DNA of 64,000 nt from Streptomyces platensis (GTDB lineage Bacteria; Actinomycetota; Actinomycetes; Streptomycetales; Streptomycetaceae), in assembly GCF_008704855.1 (NCBI RefSeq), contig NZ_CP023691.1, forward strand, positions 1,674,001 through 1,738,000. The letters are read 5' to 3'. Positions 42,368-51,627 of the stretch are shown here, piece after piece (within the stretch, counting starts at the first letter, position 1; each line of letters opens with the position of its first letter). Both the position numbers and the translations under genes were made by a program. A model generated the notes under the pieces. It saw only the letters and a list, made by a program, of their open reading frames with translations, was not told where the DNA came from and did not search any database.

Positions 42368-43527
42368 TAATCCTTGGCCAGGCGACGACGGCCCCTTGGG
42401 CCGATTCTCTCGTCGGTGGCTACCGACATCGCCCCGGTGGTGACCGTTTCGTAGACGGCGAGGATGTCGGCGCCGACGGTGGCCCAGTCGAAGCGGCGTA
42501 CGTGGCGGGCGCCGCGGTCGCGGAGTTCGGTCAGGCGCGCCGGGTCACCGAGGAGTTGTACCGCCGCAGCGGCAAGCGCATCGGCGTCCTCGTTGGTGAA
42601 GAGTTCGCCGGCCTCGCCCTGGTCGAGGACCTGGGCGAAGGCGTCGAGGTCGCTGGCCAGTACGGGCGCACCGGCCGACATGGCCTCCACCAGGATGATG
42701 CCGAAGGACTCGCCGCCCGTGTTGGGCGCGACGTAGAGGTCGACGCTGCGCAGCAGGCGGGCCTTGTCCTCGTCGCTGACCATGCCGAGGAATTCGACCC
42801 GGGAGCGCAGATCGGCGGGCAGGTCCGCGACGGCCTCCGCCTCGTCGCCGCGGCCGGCTACCAGCAGCCGGGCGTCCGGTACTTCGGAGAGGATCGTGGG
42901 GAGCGCCTTCATCAGGACCGGCAGGCCCTTGCGCGGTTCGTCGATCCGGCCGATGAAGCCGATCGTCCTGCCCTGCCACTCCGCCTTGGGCTCGGCGGTG
43001 GCGAAGAAGTCGACGTCCACGCCGTTGGGGATGACCACCGCATCGCCGCCGAGGTGTTCGACGAGGGTGCGGCGGGCGTATTCGCTCACCGCGATCCGTG
43101 CGCTGATCTTCTCCAGTGCGGGCTGGAGGATCGGATACGCGGCGATCATCGCCCGCGAGCGCGGGTTGGAGGTGTGGAAGGTCGCCACGATCGGGCCCTG
43201 GGCCGCCCAGCAGGAGAGCAGGCCCAGCGAGGGCGAGGCCGGCTCGTGGATGTGGATGACGTCGAAGGCGCCGTGCTGGAGCCAGCGGCGGACCCGGGCG
43301 GCGGAGAGGAAGCCGAAGTTGAGGCGGGCGACCGAGCCGTTGTACGGGACGGGGACGGCCCGGCCGGCGGAGACGACGTACGGCGGCAGGGGGGTCTCGT
43401 CGTCCGCGGGGGCGAGGACGGAGACCTCATGGCCGAGGCGGATCAGGTGATCGGCCAGGTCGCGGATGTGGAACTGCACGCCGCCGGGGACGTCCCAGGC
43501 GTACGGGCAGACGATGCCGATCTTCAC
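42367..43527 (-). CDS. pimA: Phosphatidyl-myo-inositol mannosyltransferase PimA (GT4)
   Basis: Transfers the first mannose from GDP-mannose to phosphatidylinositol on the inner membrane face. The 386-residue GT-B protein begins MKIGIVCPYAWDVPGGVQFH, with the acceptor-binding glycine loop. The C-terminal half has FIGRIDEPRKGLPVL, APNTGGESFGIILVEAMSAG (the EX7E-type donor motif) and a basic end suited to membrane contact. The GTG start overlaps the patA stop (GTGA). The gene order pgsA-patA-pimA matches the mycobacterial PIM cluster. Its TAA stop coincides with the edge of repeat copy R. Confidence 0.94.
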   Translation of the reverse strand: MKIGIVCPYAWDVPGGVQFHIRDLADHLIRLGHEVSVLAPADDETPLPPYVVSAGRAVPVPYNGSVARLNFGFLSAARVRRWLQHGAFDVIHIHEPASPSLGLLSCWAAQGPIVATFHTSNPRSRAMIAAYPILQPALEKISARIAVSEYARRTLVEHLGGDAVVIPNGVDVDFFATAEPKAEWQGRTIGFIGRIDEPRKGLPVLMKALPTILSEVPDARLLVAGRGDEAEAVADLPADLRSRVEFLGMVSDEDKARLLRSVDLYVAPNTGGESFGIILVEAMSAGAPVLASDLDAFAQVLDQGEAGELFTNEDADALAAAAVQLLGDPARLTELRDRGARHVRRFDWATVGADILAVYETVTTGAMSVATDERIGPRGRRRLAKD

Positions 43528-44507
43528 ACGGACTCCGTTCCGGAGGTTCCGGAGGCCTCGGTGCCGCCCGGGGCGCCTGGCTCCTCGCGCGCTTCCAGGT
43601 CGGCGAGCCAGAGCCGCTGGAGCATGTGCCAGTCCTCGGGGTGGTCGGCGATGCCGGAGGCGAAGGCGTCGGCGAGCGCCTGGGTCATCTGGGCGGCCTT
43701 CTCGGCGCGGGTGCCGGTCTCGGGGACCTCGATCTCCGGGTGGACCCGGCCGCGCATGACGGGGGTGTCGTCGTACCAGAGGGTGACGGGCAGCAGCATG
43801 GCGCCGGTCTGGACGGCGAGTACGGCGGGGCCGGCCGGCATCTTCGTGGCCTCGCCGAAGAACTTGACCTCTATGCCGGAGGCGGACAGATCACGGTCCG
43901 CGACCAGGCAGACCAGCCCGCCGGCCCGCAGCCGCCGGGCGAGCGTGCCGAAGGCGGTGCCGCCGGTGTGCGGCAGGACCTCCATGCCCAGGCCCTCGCG
44001 GTAGGCGACGAAGCGGTCGTAGAGGGTTTCCGGCTTGAGGCGCTGGGCGACGGTGGTGAAGGGGACTCCGAGCTTGGTGGTGACCCAGGCGCCCGCGAGG
44101 TCGTAGTTGCCCATGTGGGGCAGGGCCAGGATGACGCCGCGGTCGGACTTGAGCCCGTCCTCCAGGTAGTGCACGTCCTCGGGGGTGAAACCCGCCCTTA
44201 TCCGGTCCTTGCTCCAGGCCGGCAGCCGGAAGGACTCCATCCAGTAGCGCATGTACGAGCGCATCCCGGCCCGGGAGAGCTCGGCGAGCCGCTGCGGTGT
44301 GGCGTCCGGGACGACCCGGGCGAGGTTCGACTCCAGACGGAGGACGCCCTTGCCGCGGCGCTTCCAGGCGATGTCGGCGATCCGGCGGCCGAGCCGTACG
44401 GCAGCGCCCTCGGGCAGCTTCTTGACGGTGCTCCAGCCCAGCGCGTAGAGCGCCTCCGCCAGCTTCTCCGTATCGATCAACGGCCGGCCGTTCCTGCGCG
44501 GGCTCAT
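43524..44507 (-). CDS. patA: Phosphatidylinositol mannoside acyltransferase
   Basis: Acylates the mannose of PIM1/PIM2 with a fatty acyl group from CoA. The 327 residues belong to the lysophospholipid acyltransferase (HtrB-like) family. The catalytic HX4D motif is in ALPHMGNYDLAGAW, with VADRDLSASGIEVKFFGE and PAGPAVLAVQTGA further on. The ATG overlaps the pgsA stop codon (ATGA), so the start is secure even though the frame is open far upstream. The C-terminal ~20 residues are Gly/Ser/Glu-rich. Confidence 0.92.
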   Translation of the reverse strand: MSPRRNGRPLIDTEKLAEALYALGWSTVKKLPEGAAVRLGRRIADIAWKRRGKGVLRLESNLARVVPDATPQRLAELSRAGMRSYMRYWMESFRLPAWSKDRIRAGFTPEDVHYLEDGLKSDRGVILALPHMGNYDLAGAWVTTKLGVPFTTVAQRLKPETLYDRFVAYREGLGMEVLPHTGGTAFGTLARRLRAGGLVCLVADRDLSASGIEVKFFGEATKMPAGPAVLAVQTGAMLLPVTLWYDDTPVMRGRVHPEIEVPETGTRAEKAAQMTQALADAFASGIADHPEDWHMLQRLWLADLEAREEPGAPGGTEASGTSGTESV

Positions 44508-45160
44508 GCGCTGTTCCCCCCTTGTGCCATGGCGTCGGCCTCGGCCGACTCCCGTCGTACCGTCACCACGCGCTGGCCCAGGGTGACGGCGCTGCCGATG
44601 CCGACGATCCACAGGGCGATCGGCAGCAGGATCTCGACGCCGGGCACCCCAAAGGCGTGCAGGCCCGACAGGCCGCAGGCGACCAGCGTGATGACCAGCC
44701 GCTCGGCGCGTTCCACCAGGCCGTTGACGTCCACCGGCAGTCCGATGGCCTCCCCGCGGGCCTTGGTGTACGAGACCACCTGGCCGCTGGCGAGGCAGAA
44801 GATCGCCATCCCGCAGAGCATCAGGCTGTCGCCCCGGCCCGCGTACCACAGGGCAAGTCCGCCGAAGATCGCCGAGTCGGCGACCCGGTCGAGGGTGGAG
44901 TCGAGGAAGGCCCCCCAACGGCTGGAGCGGCCCAGCTGCCGCGCCATGTTGCCGTCGACGAGGTCGGAGAAGACAAACAGCGTGATGACGACCGTTCCCC
45001 AGAAGAACTCGCCCAGTGGGTAGAAGATCAGGGCGCCGGCCACCACGCCCCCGGTGCCGACCAGAGTGACCGCGTCCGGGCTGACGCCGATCCGGATGAG
45101 CAGGGCGGCGAACGGCGTGAGAACACGCGTGAAGAACGCACGCGCGTACTTGTTCAGCAT
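44504..45160 (-). CDS. pgsA: Phosphatidylinositol phosphate synthase (CDP-alcohol phosphotransferase)
   Basis: Joins CDP-diacylglycerol and inositol 1-phosphate in the membrane, supplying the lipid for PimA. The 218-residue protein has about six membrane helices and the family motif DLVDGNMARQLGRSS followed by FLDSTLDRVAD, that is D-G-x2-A-R-x8-G-x3-D-x3-D. In mycobacteria the same three genes follow thrS and a HIT gene; here five other genes lie between. It is the first gene of the operon, divergent from the EF-G-like gene across 273 bases. Confidence 0.92.
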   Translation of the reverse strand: MLNKYARAFFTRVLTPFAALLIRIGVSPDAVTLVGTGGVVAGALIFYPLGEFFWGTVVITLFVFSDLVDGNMARQLGRSSRWGAFLDSTLDRVADSAIFGGLALWYAGRGDSLMLCGMAIFCLASGQVVSYTKARGEAIGLPVDVNGLVERAERLVITLVACGLSGLHAFGVPGVEILLPIALWIVGIGSAVTLGQRVVTVRRESAEADAMAQGGNSA

Positions 45161-45433
45161 GGCCTTCCCGGGAGTCGATATGGGCCGTGCGGTCTGACGG
45201 CCACCGGCGGGCCCATCGTAGCCAGGAGGTCAGGGGGCACCACGAACGCATCGCGGCGCGGGGTGCGTCCCGCGGCTCGGGGCCGCCGGCGCGCGCCGCC
45301 GGCCGCGCCCGCAGGCCCCACCAGGGCGCCCGGACCCCTTGGGGGCACCGGGCCCGTGTGCCACGTATGGACGCGGCATGGGCTCGGTGGAAAGCTCGAA
45401 TCACCGCAAAGTGTCGACCTGGAGGCGAGACAC

Positions 45434-47632
45434 ATGAGCGAGAAATCGAGTACACACCCGGGAGCCGCCGGCAGGGCATCAACGGCCGACCAGCCCACGG
45501 CCCTGCGCAATGTGGTGCTGGTCGGCCACAGCGGCTCGGGAAAAACCACACTGGTCGAGGCCCTCGCGCTGGCATCCGGCGCGGTCAACCGGGCGGGCCG
45601 GGTCGAGGACGGCGGCTGCCTCTCCGACTTCGACGACATCGAACACCGGCAGCAACGCTCCGTACAGCTCTCCCTGGTCCCGGTGGACTGGGGAGAAGTC
45701 AAGATCAATATCTTGGACACCCCCGGATACGCCGATTTCGTCGGGGAACTCAGGGCCGGTCTGCGCGCCGCGGACGCGGCCCTTTTCGTTGTCTCGGCGG
45801 CCGACGGCGTGGCCGGCGCGACCCGGATGGTCTGGGACGAGTGCGCGGCCGTCGGAATGCCGCGCGCGCTGGTCATCACGCACCTGGAGGCGTCCCGCGC
45901 CGACTTCGACGAGATGACCGAGCGCTGCCGCTCGACTCTCGGCGGCGAGGACCCGGACGCCGTCCTCCCCCTCTACCTCCCCCTGTACGGGACACCGGGC
46001 GCCGACGGCCACGCCCCCGTGCACGGCCTGATCGGCCTGCTCTCGCAGCGGGTCTTCGACTACTCCTCCGGCGAGCGCACCGAACGCGCACCGACGGCGG
46101 ACGAGCTGCCGCTGATCGAGTCGGCCCGTAACCGCCTCATCGAGGGCATCATCGCCGAGAGCGAGGACGAGTCCCTGATGGACCGCTACCTCGGCGGCGA
46201 GGAGATCGACGTCAAGACCCTCATCGGGGACCTGGAGACGGCGGTCGCCCGGGGCACCTTCCATCCCGTACTGGCCGCGGCCCCGGCAGCCGAGGGCGCC
46301 AAGCAGGGGCTGGGCACCGTGGAGCTGCTGGAGCTGATCACCGGTGGCTTCCCGACGCCCGTGGAGCGCGAGGCGCCGGCCGTGACCACCCCGGACGGCA
46401 CCCCCCGCCCGGCGCTGAGCTGTGATCCCGAGGGTCCGCTCGCGGCCGAGGTGGTCAAGACCTCCTCCGACCCGTACGTCGGCCGGATCTCGCTCGTCCG
46501 CCTCTTCTCGGGGACCCTGCGCCCGGACGAGACGGTGCATGTCTCGGGCCACGGCCTACAGGACCGCGGGCACGAGGACCATGACGTCGACGAGCGGGTC
46601 GGCGCACTGTCCACCCCGTTCGGCAAGCAGCAGCGCCCGCTGTCCAAGGCGATCGCCGGCGATCTGGCCTGTGTGGCGAAGCTGTCCCGGGCCGAGACCG
46701 GCGACACCCTCTCCGGCAAGGACGAGCCGCTGCTGATGGAGCCCTGGACGATGCCGGACCCGCTGCTGCCGGTCGCCATCCAGGCCCACAGCAAGGCCGA
46801 CGAGGACAAGCTCTCCCAGGGCCTGGCCCGGCTGGTCGCCGAGGACCCGACGATGCGTCTGGAGCACAACCAGGACACCCATCAGGTGGTGCTGTGGTGC
46901 CTGGGCGAGGCGCATGTCGATGTCGCCCTGGAGCGGCTGCGGACCCGCTACGGCGTCCAGGTGGACACGGTCGCGCACAAGGTGTCGCTGCGGGAGACCT
47001 TCGGCGCCCCCGCCGCGGGCCGGGGGCGCCATGTGAAGCAGTCCGGCGGACACGGCCAGTTCGCGATCTGCGAGATCGAGGTGGAACCGCTGCCCGGCGG
47101 CTCCGGTATCGAGTTCGTGGACAAGGTCGTGGGCGGCGCGGTGCCCCGGCAGTTCATCCCGTCCGTGGAGAAGGGCGTACGCACCCAGGCCGCACGCGGG
47201 GTCGCCGCCGGACATCCGCTCGTCGACATCCGCGTCACGCTGTTCGACGGCAAGGCGCACTCCGTCGACTCCTCGGACGCCGCGTTCCAGACGGCGGGCG
47301 CGCTGGCGCTGCGGGAGGCCGCCGGTGAGGTCCGGATCGATCTGCTCGAACCGGTGTCCGAGGTGAGCGTGATGGTTCCGGACGATTTCGTCGGCCAGGT
47401 GATGAGCGATCTGTCAGGACGCCGCGGCCGGGTCGTGGGCACCGAACAGTCAGGGGCGGGACGCACCGTGGTGCGCGCCGAGGTGCCCGAGATCGAGATC
47501 GACCGGTACGCGATCGATCTGCGCTCCCTCTCGCACGGCACCGGGCGGTTCTCCCGCGTCCACCTGCGGCATGAGCCGATGCCGCCGCAGCTCGCCGACA
47601 AGTGGCGGGAAGAGGCGGAGAACGGCGCATAG
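45434..47632 (+). CDS. EF-G-like GTPase paralogue (EF-G2 type) with altered G motifs
   Basis: 732 residues with the full EF-G domain order and a clear GGAGG before the ATG. G1 is normal (GHSGSGKTT, 31-39). The switch I region reads RSVQ (75-78) where EF-G has RGIT. G3 is DTPGYADF (95-102), with Tyr in place of the catalytic His. G4 reads THLE (149-152) where EF-G has NKxD. Domains III-V (VAIQAHSKADEDKLSQGLARL, SGGHGQFAICEIEVEPL, SDLSGRRGRV) are retained. A paralogue in mycobacteria (EF-G2) is reported to lack ribosome-stimulated GTPase activity; this one probably does too. The gene is monocistronic and not needed for the main elongation cycle by inference. Confidence 0.9.
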   Translation: MSEKSSTHPGAAGRASTADQPTALRNVVLVGHSGSGKTTLVEALALASGAVNRAGRVEDGGCLSDFDDIEHRQQRSVQLSLVPVDWGEVKINILDTPGYADFVGELRAGLRAADAALFVVSAADGVAGATRMVWDECAAVGMPRALVITHLEASRADFDEMTERCRSTLGGEDPDAVLPLYLPLYGTPGADGHAPVHGLIGLLSQRVFDYSSGERTERAPTADELPLIESARNRLIEGIIAESEDESLMDRYLGGEEIDVKTLIGDLETAVARGTFHPVLAAAPAAEGAKQGLGTVELLELITGGFPTPVEREAPAVTTPDGTPRPALSCDPEGPLAAEVVKTSSDPYVGRISLVRLFSGTLRPDETVHVSGHGLQDRGHEDHDVDERVGALSTPFGKQQRPLSKAIAGDLACVAKLSRAETGDTLSGKDEPLLMEPWTMPDPLLPVAIQAHSKADEDKLSQGLARLVAEDPTMRLEHNQDTHQVVLWCLGEAHVDVALERLRTRYGVQVDTVAHKVSLRETFGAPAAGRGRHVKQSGGHGQFAICEIEVEPLPGGSGIEFVDKVVGGAVPRQFIPSVEKGVRTQAARGVAAGHPLVDIRVTLFDGKAHSVDSSDAAFQTAGALALREAAGEVRIDLLEPVSEVSVMVPDDFVGQVMSDLSGRRGRVVGTEQSGAGRTVVRAEVPEIEIDRYAIDLRSLSHGTGRFSRVHLRHEPMPPQLADKWREEAENGA

Positions 47633-47842
47633 TTGACGGCCGATCAACCGTTCGGGCGGCCGCTGTCCTGCTCAACTCCTGTGGGCGGGACGGCGGCTGT
47701 ACGCTGAGTGCCTGCCGTGGAACCGGGAGTTCGACGGCGGGTGGCGAGGTCACGGGCTCGAAGACAGGCTCTCAGCAGGTGTGCCGTCAGCGGAAGTCGG
47801 GAAGAGCCGCATCATTGGATGCGTGCGGTGTGGGGGGCGGTA

Positions 47843-49498
47843 GTGGCAGACGGCTTTGACTTCAGTCCCGGGGCGCAGGTCCCGCTTTCGGGGAGCGCCG
47901 GGCAGACGGCGGCGACCCAGGCGCTGGCCTCGGCCGCCTATCGGGACAGTCCGCTCGCCGATATCTCCAAGGCCGACTCGGAATCCGGCAAGTCCGCCAT
48001 CAAGAAGCCCAAGATGTCGCTGTTCGCGCCCAATCTCGGCGAGGCGTTCGCGCGCGCGGTGCAGGTGCGGATGCTGGGCGGCGGGCGGGCCGCGCTCATC
48101 CAGTCCTTCGGGACCGAGCCGCAGACCATCGTCGAGCACTGTCTGTCCGCCACCCGCATCCGCAAGCAGCGGGACGCCAAGCTGACGGTGCTGATGGTGC
48201 TGTTCGGGGTGCTGTTCCTGCCCGGTGTGCTGCTGTGGCTGGGCGTCTTCCAGCTGCGGAAGATGCTCTCCAAGGACGGTGCGGGCAAGGGCCTGTCCCT
48301 GATCGGCGGGTTGCTGCTGACGGTGCTGGGCGTCCTCGGCGTGTTCTTCATGATCAAGCTGCCGTTCAACGGCTTCTGGCCGCTGTACGCCCGCGGCATG
48401 GTCGTCGCCCCGGTGATCGGCTGGTGGCTGGCCAAGCAGATCTGCGAGAAGACCGCGGTGGCCATGCGGGAGTCCTGGAAGGGGCTGCTGGAAGGCGGCG
48501 GTGTGGCCGCGAAGATCCCCGAGGCGGTCCCCCAGGACCCGAACCAGATCGCCGCCGAGACCCTCCGCCAGAATCTCGCCAAAATCTCCGCCGAGCAGAG
48601 CAGCAATGTCGTCTTCTACGCCGGTCCCAAAGGGATACTCGGCATGGGCACCCGCTGGGGCAGCTGGCAGCTCGCCGAGGAGCTCATCCCGGCGCAGGAA
48701 GGCAGCGAGATCCACCCGTTCCGCAGCTGGGACGTGATCCGGGCGATCCACGACAAGCTGCGGCTGCTGGAGCGCAGCCCGCTGCACACCGGCGGCTTCC
48801 CCACGCCGTCCGTACGCCACTGGATCGTCTCGCCGGTCGGCGAGAAGGCCGCCGCGGTCTCCCGCCCCGAGGGCAGCCATGTGGAGGCATACCAGATCCG
48901 CGGGCACGAGATAGAGCGGATCTGCAACGAGCAGCAGTTCGGCAGCGGCAACCGCCACTACCTCGGGGTCCAGTTCGTCCTGTGGGACGGCCAGTTGGTG
49001 ATCACCCTCATGATCACTGTCACGGTGCTCCACGAGACGCTGCGCATCGAGGTGACCGGTCATGCCCTCGGCCCGGTCAACGGTCTCTTCACGACGAAGC
49101 CGGAGCCCAAGACCAAGGACGTCGCCAAGGTCGTCAAGTTCTGGGAGACCAGGACCCAGCAGCTCCCGCTCATCGAGCCGCAGGAAGTGGTCCGGCTCGC
49201 CGCCCGCGCCCCGCTGACCTGGTTCCCGCCGGTCCTGGACTTCCTCGGCGGCAAGCTGACCCTGCCCGAGCCGTTCGGCCTGCGGCACGTCTGGGCCGAC
49301 AAGCCCTGGCGGCACCGCTTCATGGCCGATGACGCGCTGCGCGCCGCGACCCCGGTGCTGCGCACGGTCCACTCCGCCGCGATGAGCGTCCTCAAGGAGA
49401 ACGGCGTGGACACCGAGCGCTTCACCAACCGCTCCCTGGTGCTCAGCGGCATGATCCAGGGTGTGGAGCCGCAGAAGGCGGACGAGTACAACGCCTAG
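47843..49498 (+). CDS. Large membrane protein of unknown function
   Basis: About 551 residues from a GTG with GGGGGG five bases upstream; an ATG eight codons earlier is the alternative. The N-terminal ~115 residues are soluble. Two or three membrane helices follow at about residues 120-215 (LTVLMVLFGVLFLPGVLLWL, IGGLLLTVLGVLGVFFMIKL), then a long soluble C domain containing SSNVVFYAGPKGILGMGTRW and QLVITLMITVTVLHETLRIE. I do not recognise the family; similar proteins occur throughout Streptomyces. It is convergent with the lipoprotein gene at 49520. Confidence 0.75.
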   Translation: MADGFDFSPGAQVPLSGSAGQTAATQALASAAYRDSPLADISKADSESGKSAIKKPKMSLFAPNLGEAFARAVQVRMLGGGRAALIQSFGTEPQTIVEHCLSATRIRKQRDAKLTVLMVLFGVLFLPGVLLWLGVFQLRKMLSKDGAGKGLSLIGGLLLTVLGVLGVFFMIKLPFNGFWPLYARGMVVAPVIGWWLAKQICEKTAVAMRESWKGLLEGGGVAAKIPEAVPQDPNQIAAETLRQNLAKISAEQSSNVVFYAGPKGILGMGTRWGSWQLAEELIPAQEGSEIHPFRSWDVIRAIHDKLRLLERSPLHTGGFPTPSVRHWIVSPVGEKAAAVSRPEGSHVEAYQIRGHEIERICNEQQFGSGNRHYLGVQFVLWDGQLVITLMITVTVLHETLRIEVTGHALGPVNGLFTTKPEPKTKDVAKVVKFWETRTQQLPLIEPQEVVRLAARAPLTWFPPVLDFLGGKLTLPEPFGLRHVWADKPWRHRFMADDALRAATPVLRTVHSAAMSVLKENGVDTERFTNRSLVLSGMIQGVEPQKADEYNA

Positions 49499-49519
49499 AC
49501 GGCCCCCGGGGCGCACCGG

Positions 49520-50725
49520 CTAGCGGAAGATGCCGGTGTGTCCCAGGGAGTACCGTCCCGGCTGCGGGTAGACCGCCAGCCCGTGCGGGCCCTGGCCGAC
49601 CGGGATCTTGGCGAGAGTCTTGCCCGTACGGGTATCCAGCGCATAGACCTCGGAGTTGTAGCGGCCGGACAGCCACAGCACCTTGCCGTCGGTGGACAGA
49701 CCGCCCATGTCGGGGCTGCCGCCGCCGCGGATGTGCCATTTGTCGACGAGCTTGCCGGTCCGGAAGTCGAGCAGGGAGATGGAGCCCTCGCCGCGGTTGG
49801 AGACGTACATGTGCTTCGAGTCGCGGCTGACGTAGAGGCCGTGGGCGCCCTTGCCGGTCGCCATGAGCCGGGGCCGGTCGAAGCGGTCACCGTTGAGGAC
49901 CCAGATGCCGTCGGCCATCATGTCGGCGACGTACCAGGTCTTGCCGTCCGGGGAGATCTTCACGTCCTGCGGCATCGCGCCCTCGAACGGCAGCTTCTCC
50001 TGGCCGATGACCTTCATCTTCGCGGTGTCGACCTTGAGCAGCTCGCCGGAGAACTCACAGGAGACGATGAAGTACCTCCCGTCCGGCGAGAAGTCGGCGT
50101 GGTTGACGCCGCCGCAGTTGACCGGGAGCGTCTTGCGGACCTCCATGGTGTGCGGGTCGCGGAAGACCAACTGCCGGTCCATCGAGGCCATCACGACCGC
50201 GTACTTCCCGTTGGGCGTGAAATAGAGGTTGTACGGGTCGTGGACCTTGACCCTGTCCCCGGCCTTGCCGGTGGCGGGGTCGATCGGGGTGAGGTCGTGT
50301 CCCCGGTTGTTGTTGACCCAGAGCGTCTTCAGGTCCCAGGACGGCACGACATGCTGCGGCTGGACGCCGACCGGAATGGTCTCGATGACCTTGTAGGTCT
50401 TCGGGTCGATGACGCTGACCGTGTCGGAGCCGGTGTTGGGGACGTAGATCCGCGCGGGGAAGTCCTTGACCTGGGGCGCCAGCCTGCCCGGCCGGTCGGC
50501 AGCGTAGAGGTCGTGCTCGTCCAGCAGCGGCGGCATGCCGGGCAGACCGGGCTTGGCGGCCTTGAGCGGTGCGCGCTCGACCGGCCGCGGACTGTGCGAG
50601 GCCCGGTCGTTCTCGTCGCCGCTGCCACAGCCCGCGGCCACCAGCGCGCAGGCCACGGCGAGCAGCGCGGCCCGGTGGCGCGCGCGGGGGCTCCGACGGT
50701 CGTGGGTACGGTTCCGGTCAGCCAT
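49520..50725 (-). CDS. YVTN-type beta-propeller lipoprotein
   Basis: 401 residues. A basic N terminus and a lipoprotein signal (LLAVACALVAAGC, lipid-modified Cys33) predict attachment to the outer face of the membrane. About seven propeller repeats follow, with YVTN-like units such as RIYVPNTGSDTVSVIDPKTY, ADFSPDGRYFIVSCEFSG and MYVSNRGEGSISLLDFRTGK. Such proteins usually bind ligands or partner proteins rather than catalyse. The ATG overlaps the stop of the deacetylase-like lipoprotein gene by one base (TGATG), so the two are coupled and may act together at the cell surface. Confidence 0.88.
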   Translation of the reverse strand: MADRNRTHDRRSPRARHRAALLAVACALVAAGCGSGDENDRASHSPRPVERAPLKAAKPGLPGMPPLLDEHDLYAADRPGRLAPQVKDFPARIYVPNTGSDTVSVIDPKTYKVIETIPVGVQPQHVVPSWDLKTLWVNNNRGHDLTPIDPATGKAGDRVKVHDPYNLYFTPNGKYAVVMASMDRQLVFRDPHTMEVRKTLPVNCGGVNHADFSPDGRYFIVSCEFSGELLKVDTAKMKVIGQEKLPFEGAMPQDVKISPDGKTWYVADMMADGIWVLNGDRFDRPRLMATGKGAHGLYVSRDSKHMYVSNRGEGSISLLDFRTGKLVDKWHIRGGGSPDMGGLSTDGKVLWLSGRYNSEVYALDTRTGKTLAKIPVGQGPHGLAVYPQPGRYSLGHTGIFR

Positions 50726-51528
50726 CAGGTCACTAGCTCCGTTGTCGTCACCGCGCGCAGACCGCGCCGGCGGAGGCCGTCGAGGATCGGGGGCAGCGCG
50801 GCCACCGTGCCGGCGTGCCCGAGGTGGAGGCTCACGACCGAGCCCGGCTCGACCGTCTCCAGGACCGTGCGCTGGACGGCGGCGGCACCGGGGTCGTTCG
50901 CGTCGAGGGAGTCCACGTCGTAGGAGAGAACGTGCGGATAGCCGGCCTTGCGGGCCAGGTCGGTCACCAGCGGCGTGGCCCGCCGGGTCTGCGAGGGGCG
51001 GAACCAGCTGCCGATGGTCCCGGTGAGCTTGCGCAGCCGGTCGGCGCAGCCGGTGATCTCGGCGTAGGCGTCGGCGGCCGGCAGGGCGCAGATGTCGCGG
51101 TGGTGCAGTGTGTGATTGCCCAGCTCATGGCCGCCGTCGAGGATCCGGCGGGCCATCGCGGGCTGCTCGTCGAGCCAGTCGCCGATGGCGAGCACGGTGA
51201 CCCTGGCGCCGGCCCGCTCGGCCTCGCCCAGCAGGGCGTTCGCCATCCTGGGGTCGCCTCTGCCGTGGAAGGTCAGCGCGACCGCCCGGCCGTTCCGCGG
51301 CCCGTGTTCGATCTGTACGGGCTGGCCGGGCACCCGGGTCGGCGGCCGGGCGGCGCGCACCGGGGCGGGTGAGGCATGGCCCGCCCCGGAAGGGCCCGGC
51401 CCGCCGGGGGGCCGGACGGCATCGGGGTCCTGGTCCCGCGTCGGGTCGCAGCCCGCCACCAGCGCTCCGGCGGCCGCCGCCGAGGCGGCCGCACGCAGCA
51501 CGGAGCGGCGATCTAGGGAAGTCACCAC
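50725..51528 (-). CDS. NodB-like polysaccharide deacetylase-family lipoprotein, catalytic Asp motif lost
   Basis: 267 residues. A twin-arginine-like signal (DRRSVLRAAA) ends in the lipobox LVAGC (Cys27), so it is exported and lipid-anchored. The NodB fold is recognisable: motif 2 HTLHH (139-143), motif 3 WFRPSQTRRATP, motif 4 YDVDSLDAND, and motif 5 VVSLHLGHAGT. The first motif, normally TFDDGP with the catalytic base and a metal ligand, reads TFHGRGDP (86-93). Both aspartates are absent, so classical deacetylation is doubtful. The start is one of two adjacent GTG codons. Confidence 0.82.
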   Translation of the reverse strand: MVTSLDRRSVLRAAASAAAAGALVAGCDPTRDQDPDAVRPPGGPGPSGAGHASPAPVRAARPPTRVPGQPVQIEHGPRNGRAVALTFHGRGDPRMANALLGEAERAGARVTVLAIGDWLDEQPAMARRILDGGHELGNHTLHHRDICALPAADAYAEITGCADRLRKLTGTIGSWFRPSQTRRATPLVTDLARKAGYPHVLSYDVDSLDANDPGAAAVQRTVLETVEPGSVVSLHLGHAGTVAALPPILDGLRRRGLRAVTTTELVT

Positions 51529-51627
51529 CCCATTAGAGGGGCAACTAATCCGAATTAGGGCGATCTATCCGATTAGCCCTGGTGCGTGTCGCCCCGGACA
51601 CCCGCTCCGGAGCGGCCCGGACGGGCG

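Noticed and set aside
41784..42443. Several open frames rich in Pro/Arg/Gly that could be called proteins across the inverted repeat pair.
   Set aside because: They are translations of the repeat block, occur in both copies and on both strands, and have no start signals or protein-like composition.
42034..44004. A 656-codon plus-strand frame over pimA and patA.
   Set aside because: Antisense to pimA/patA with clear motifs on the minus strand, and it begins inside the repeat.
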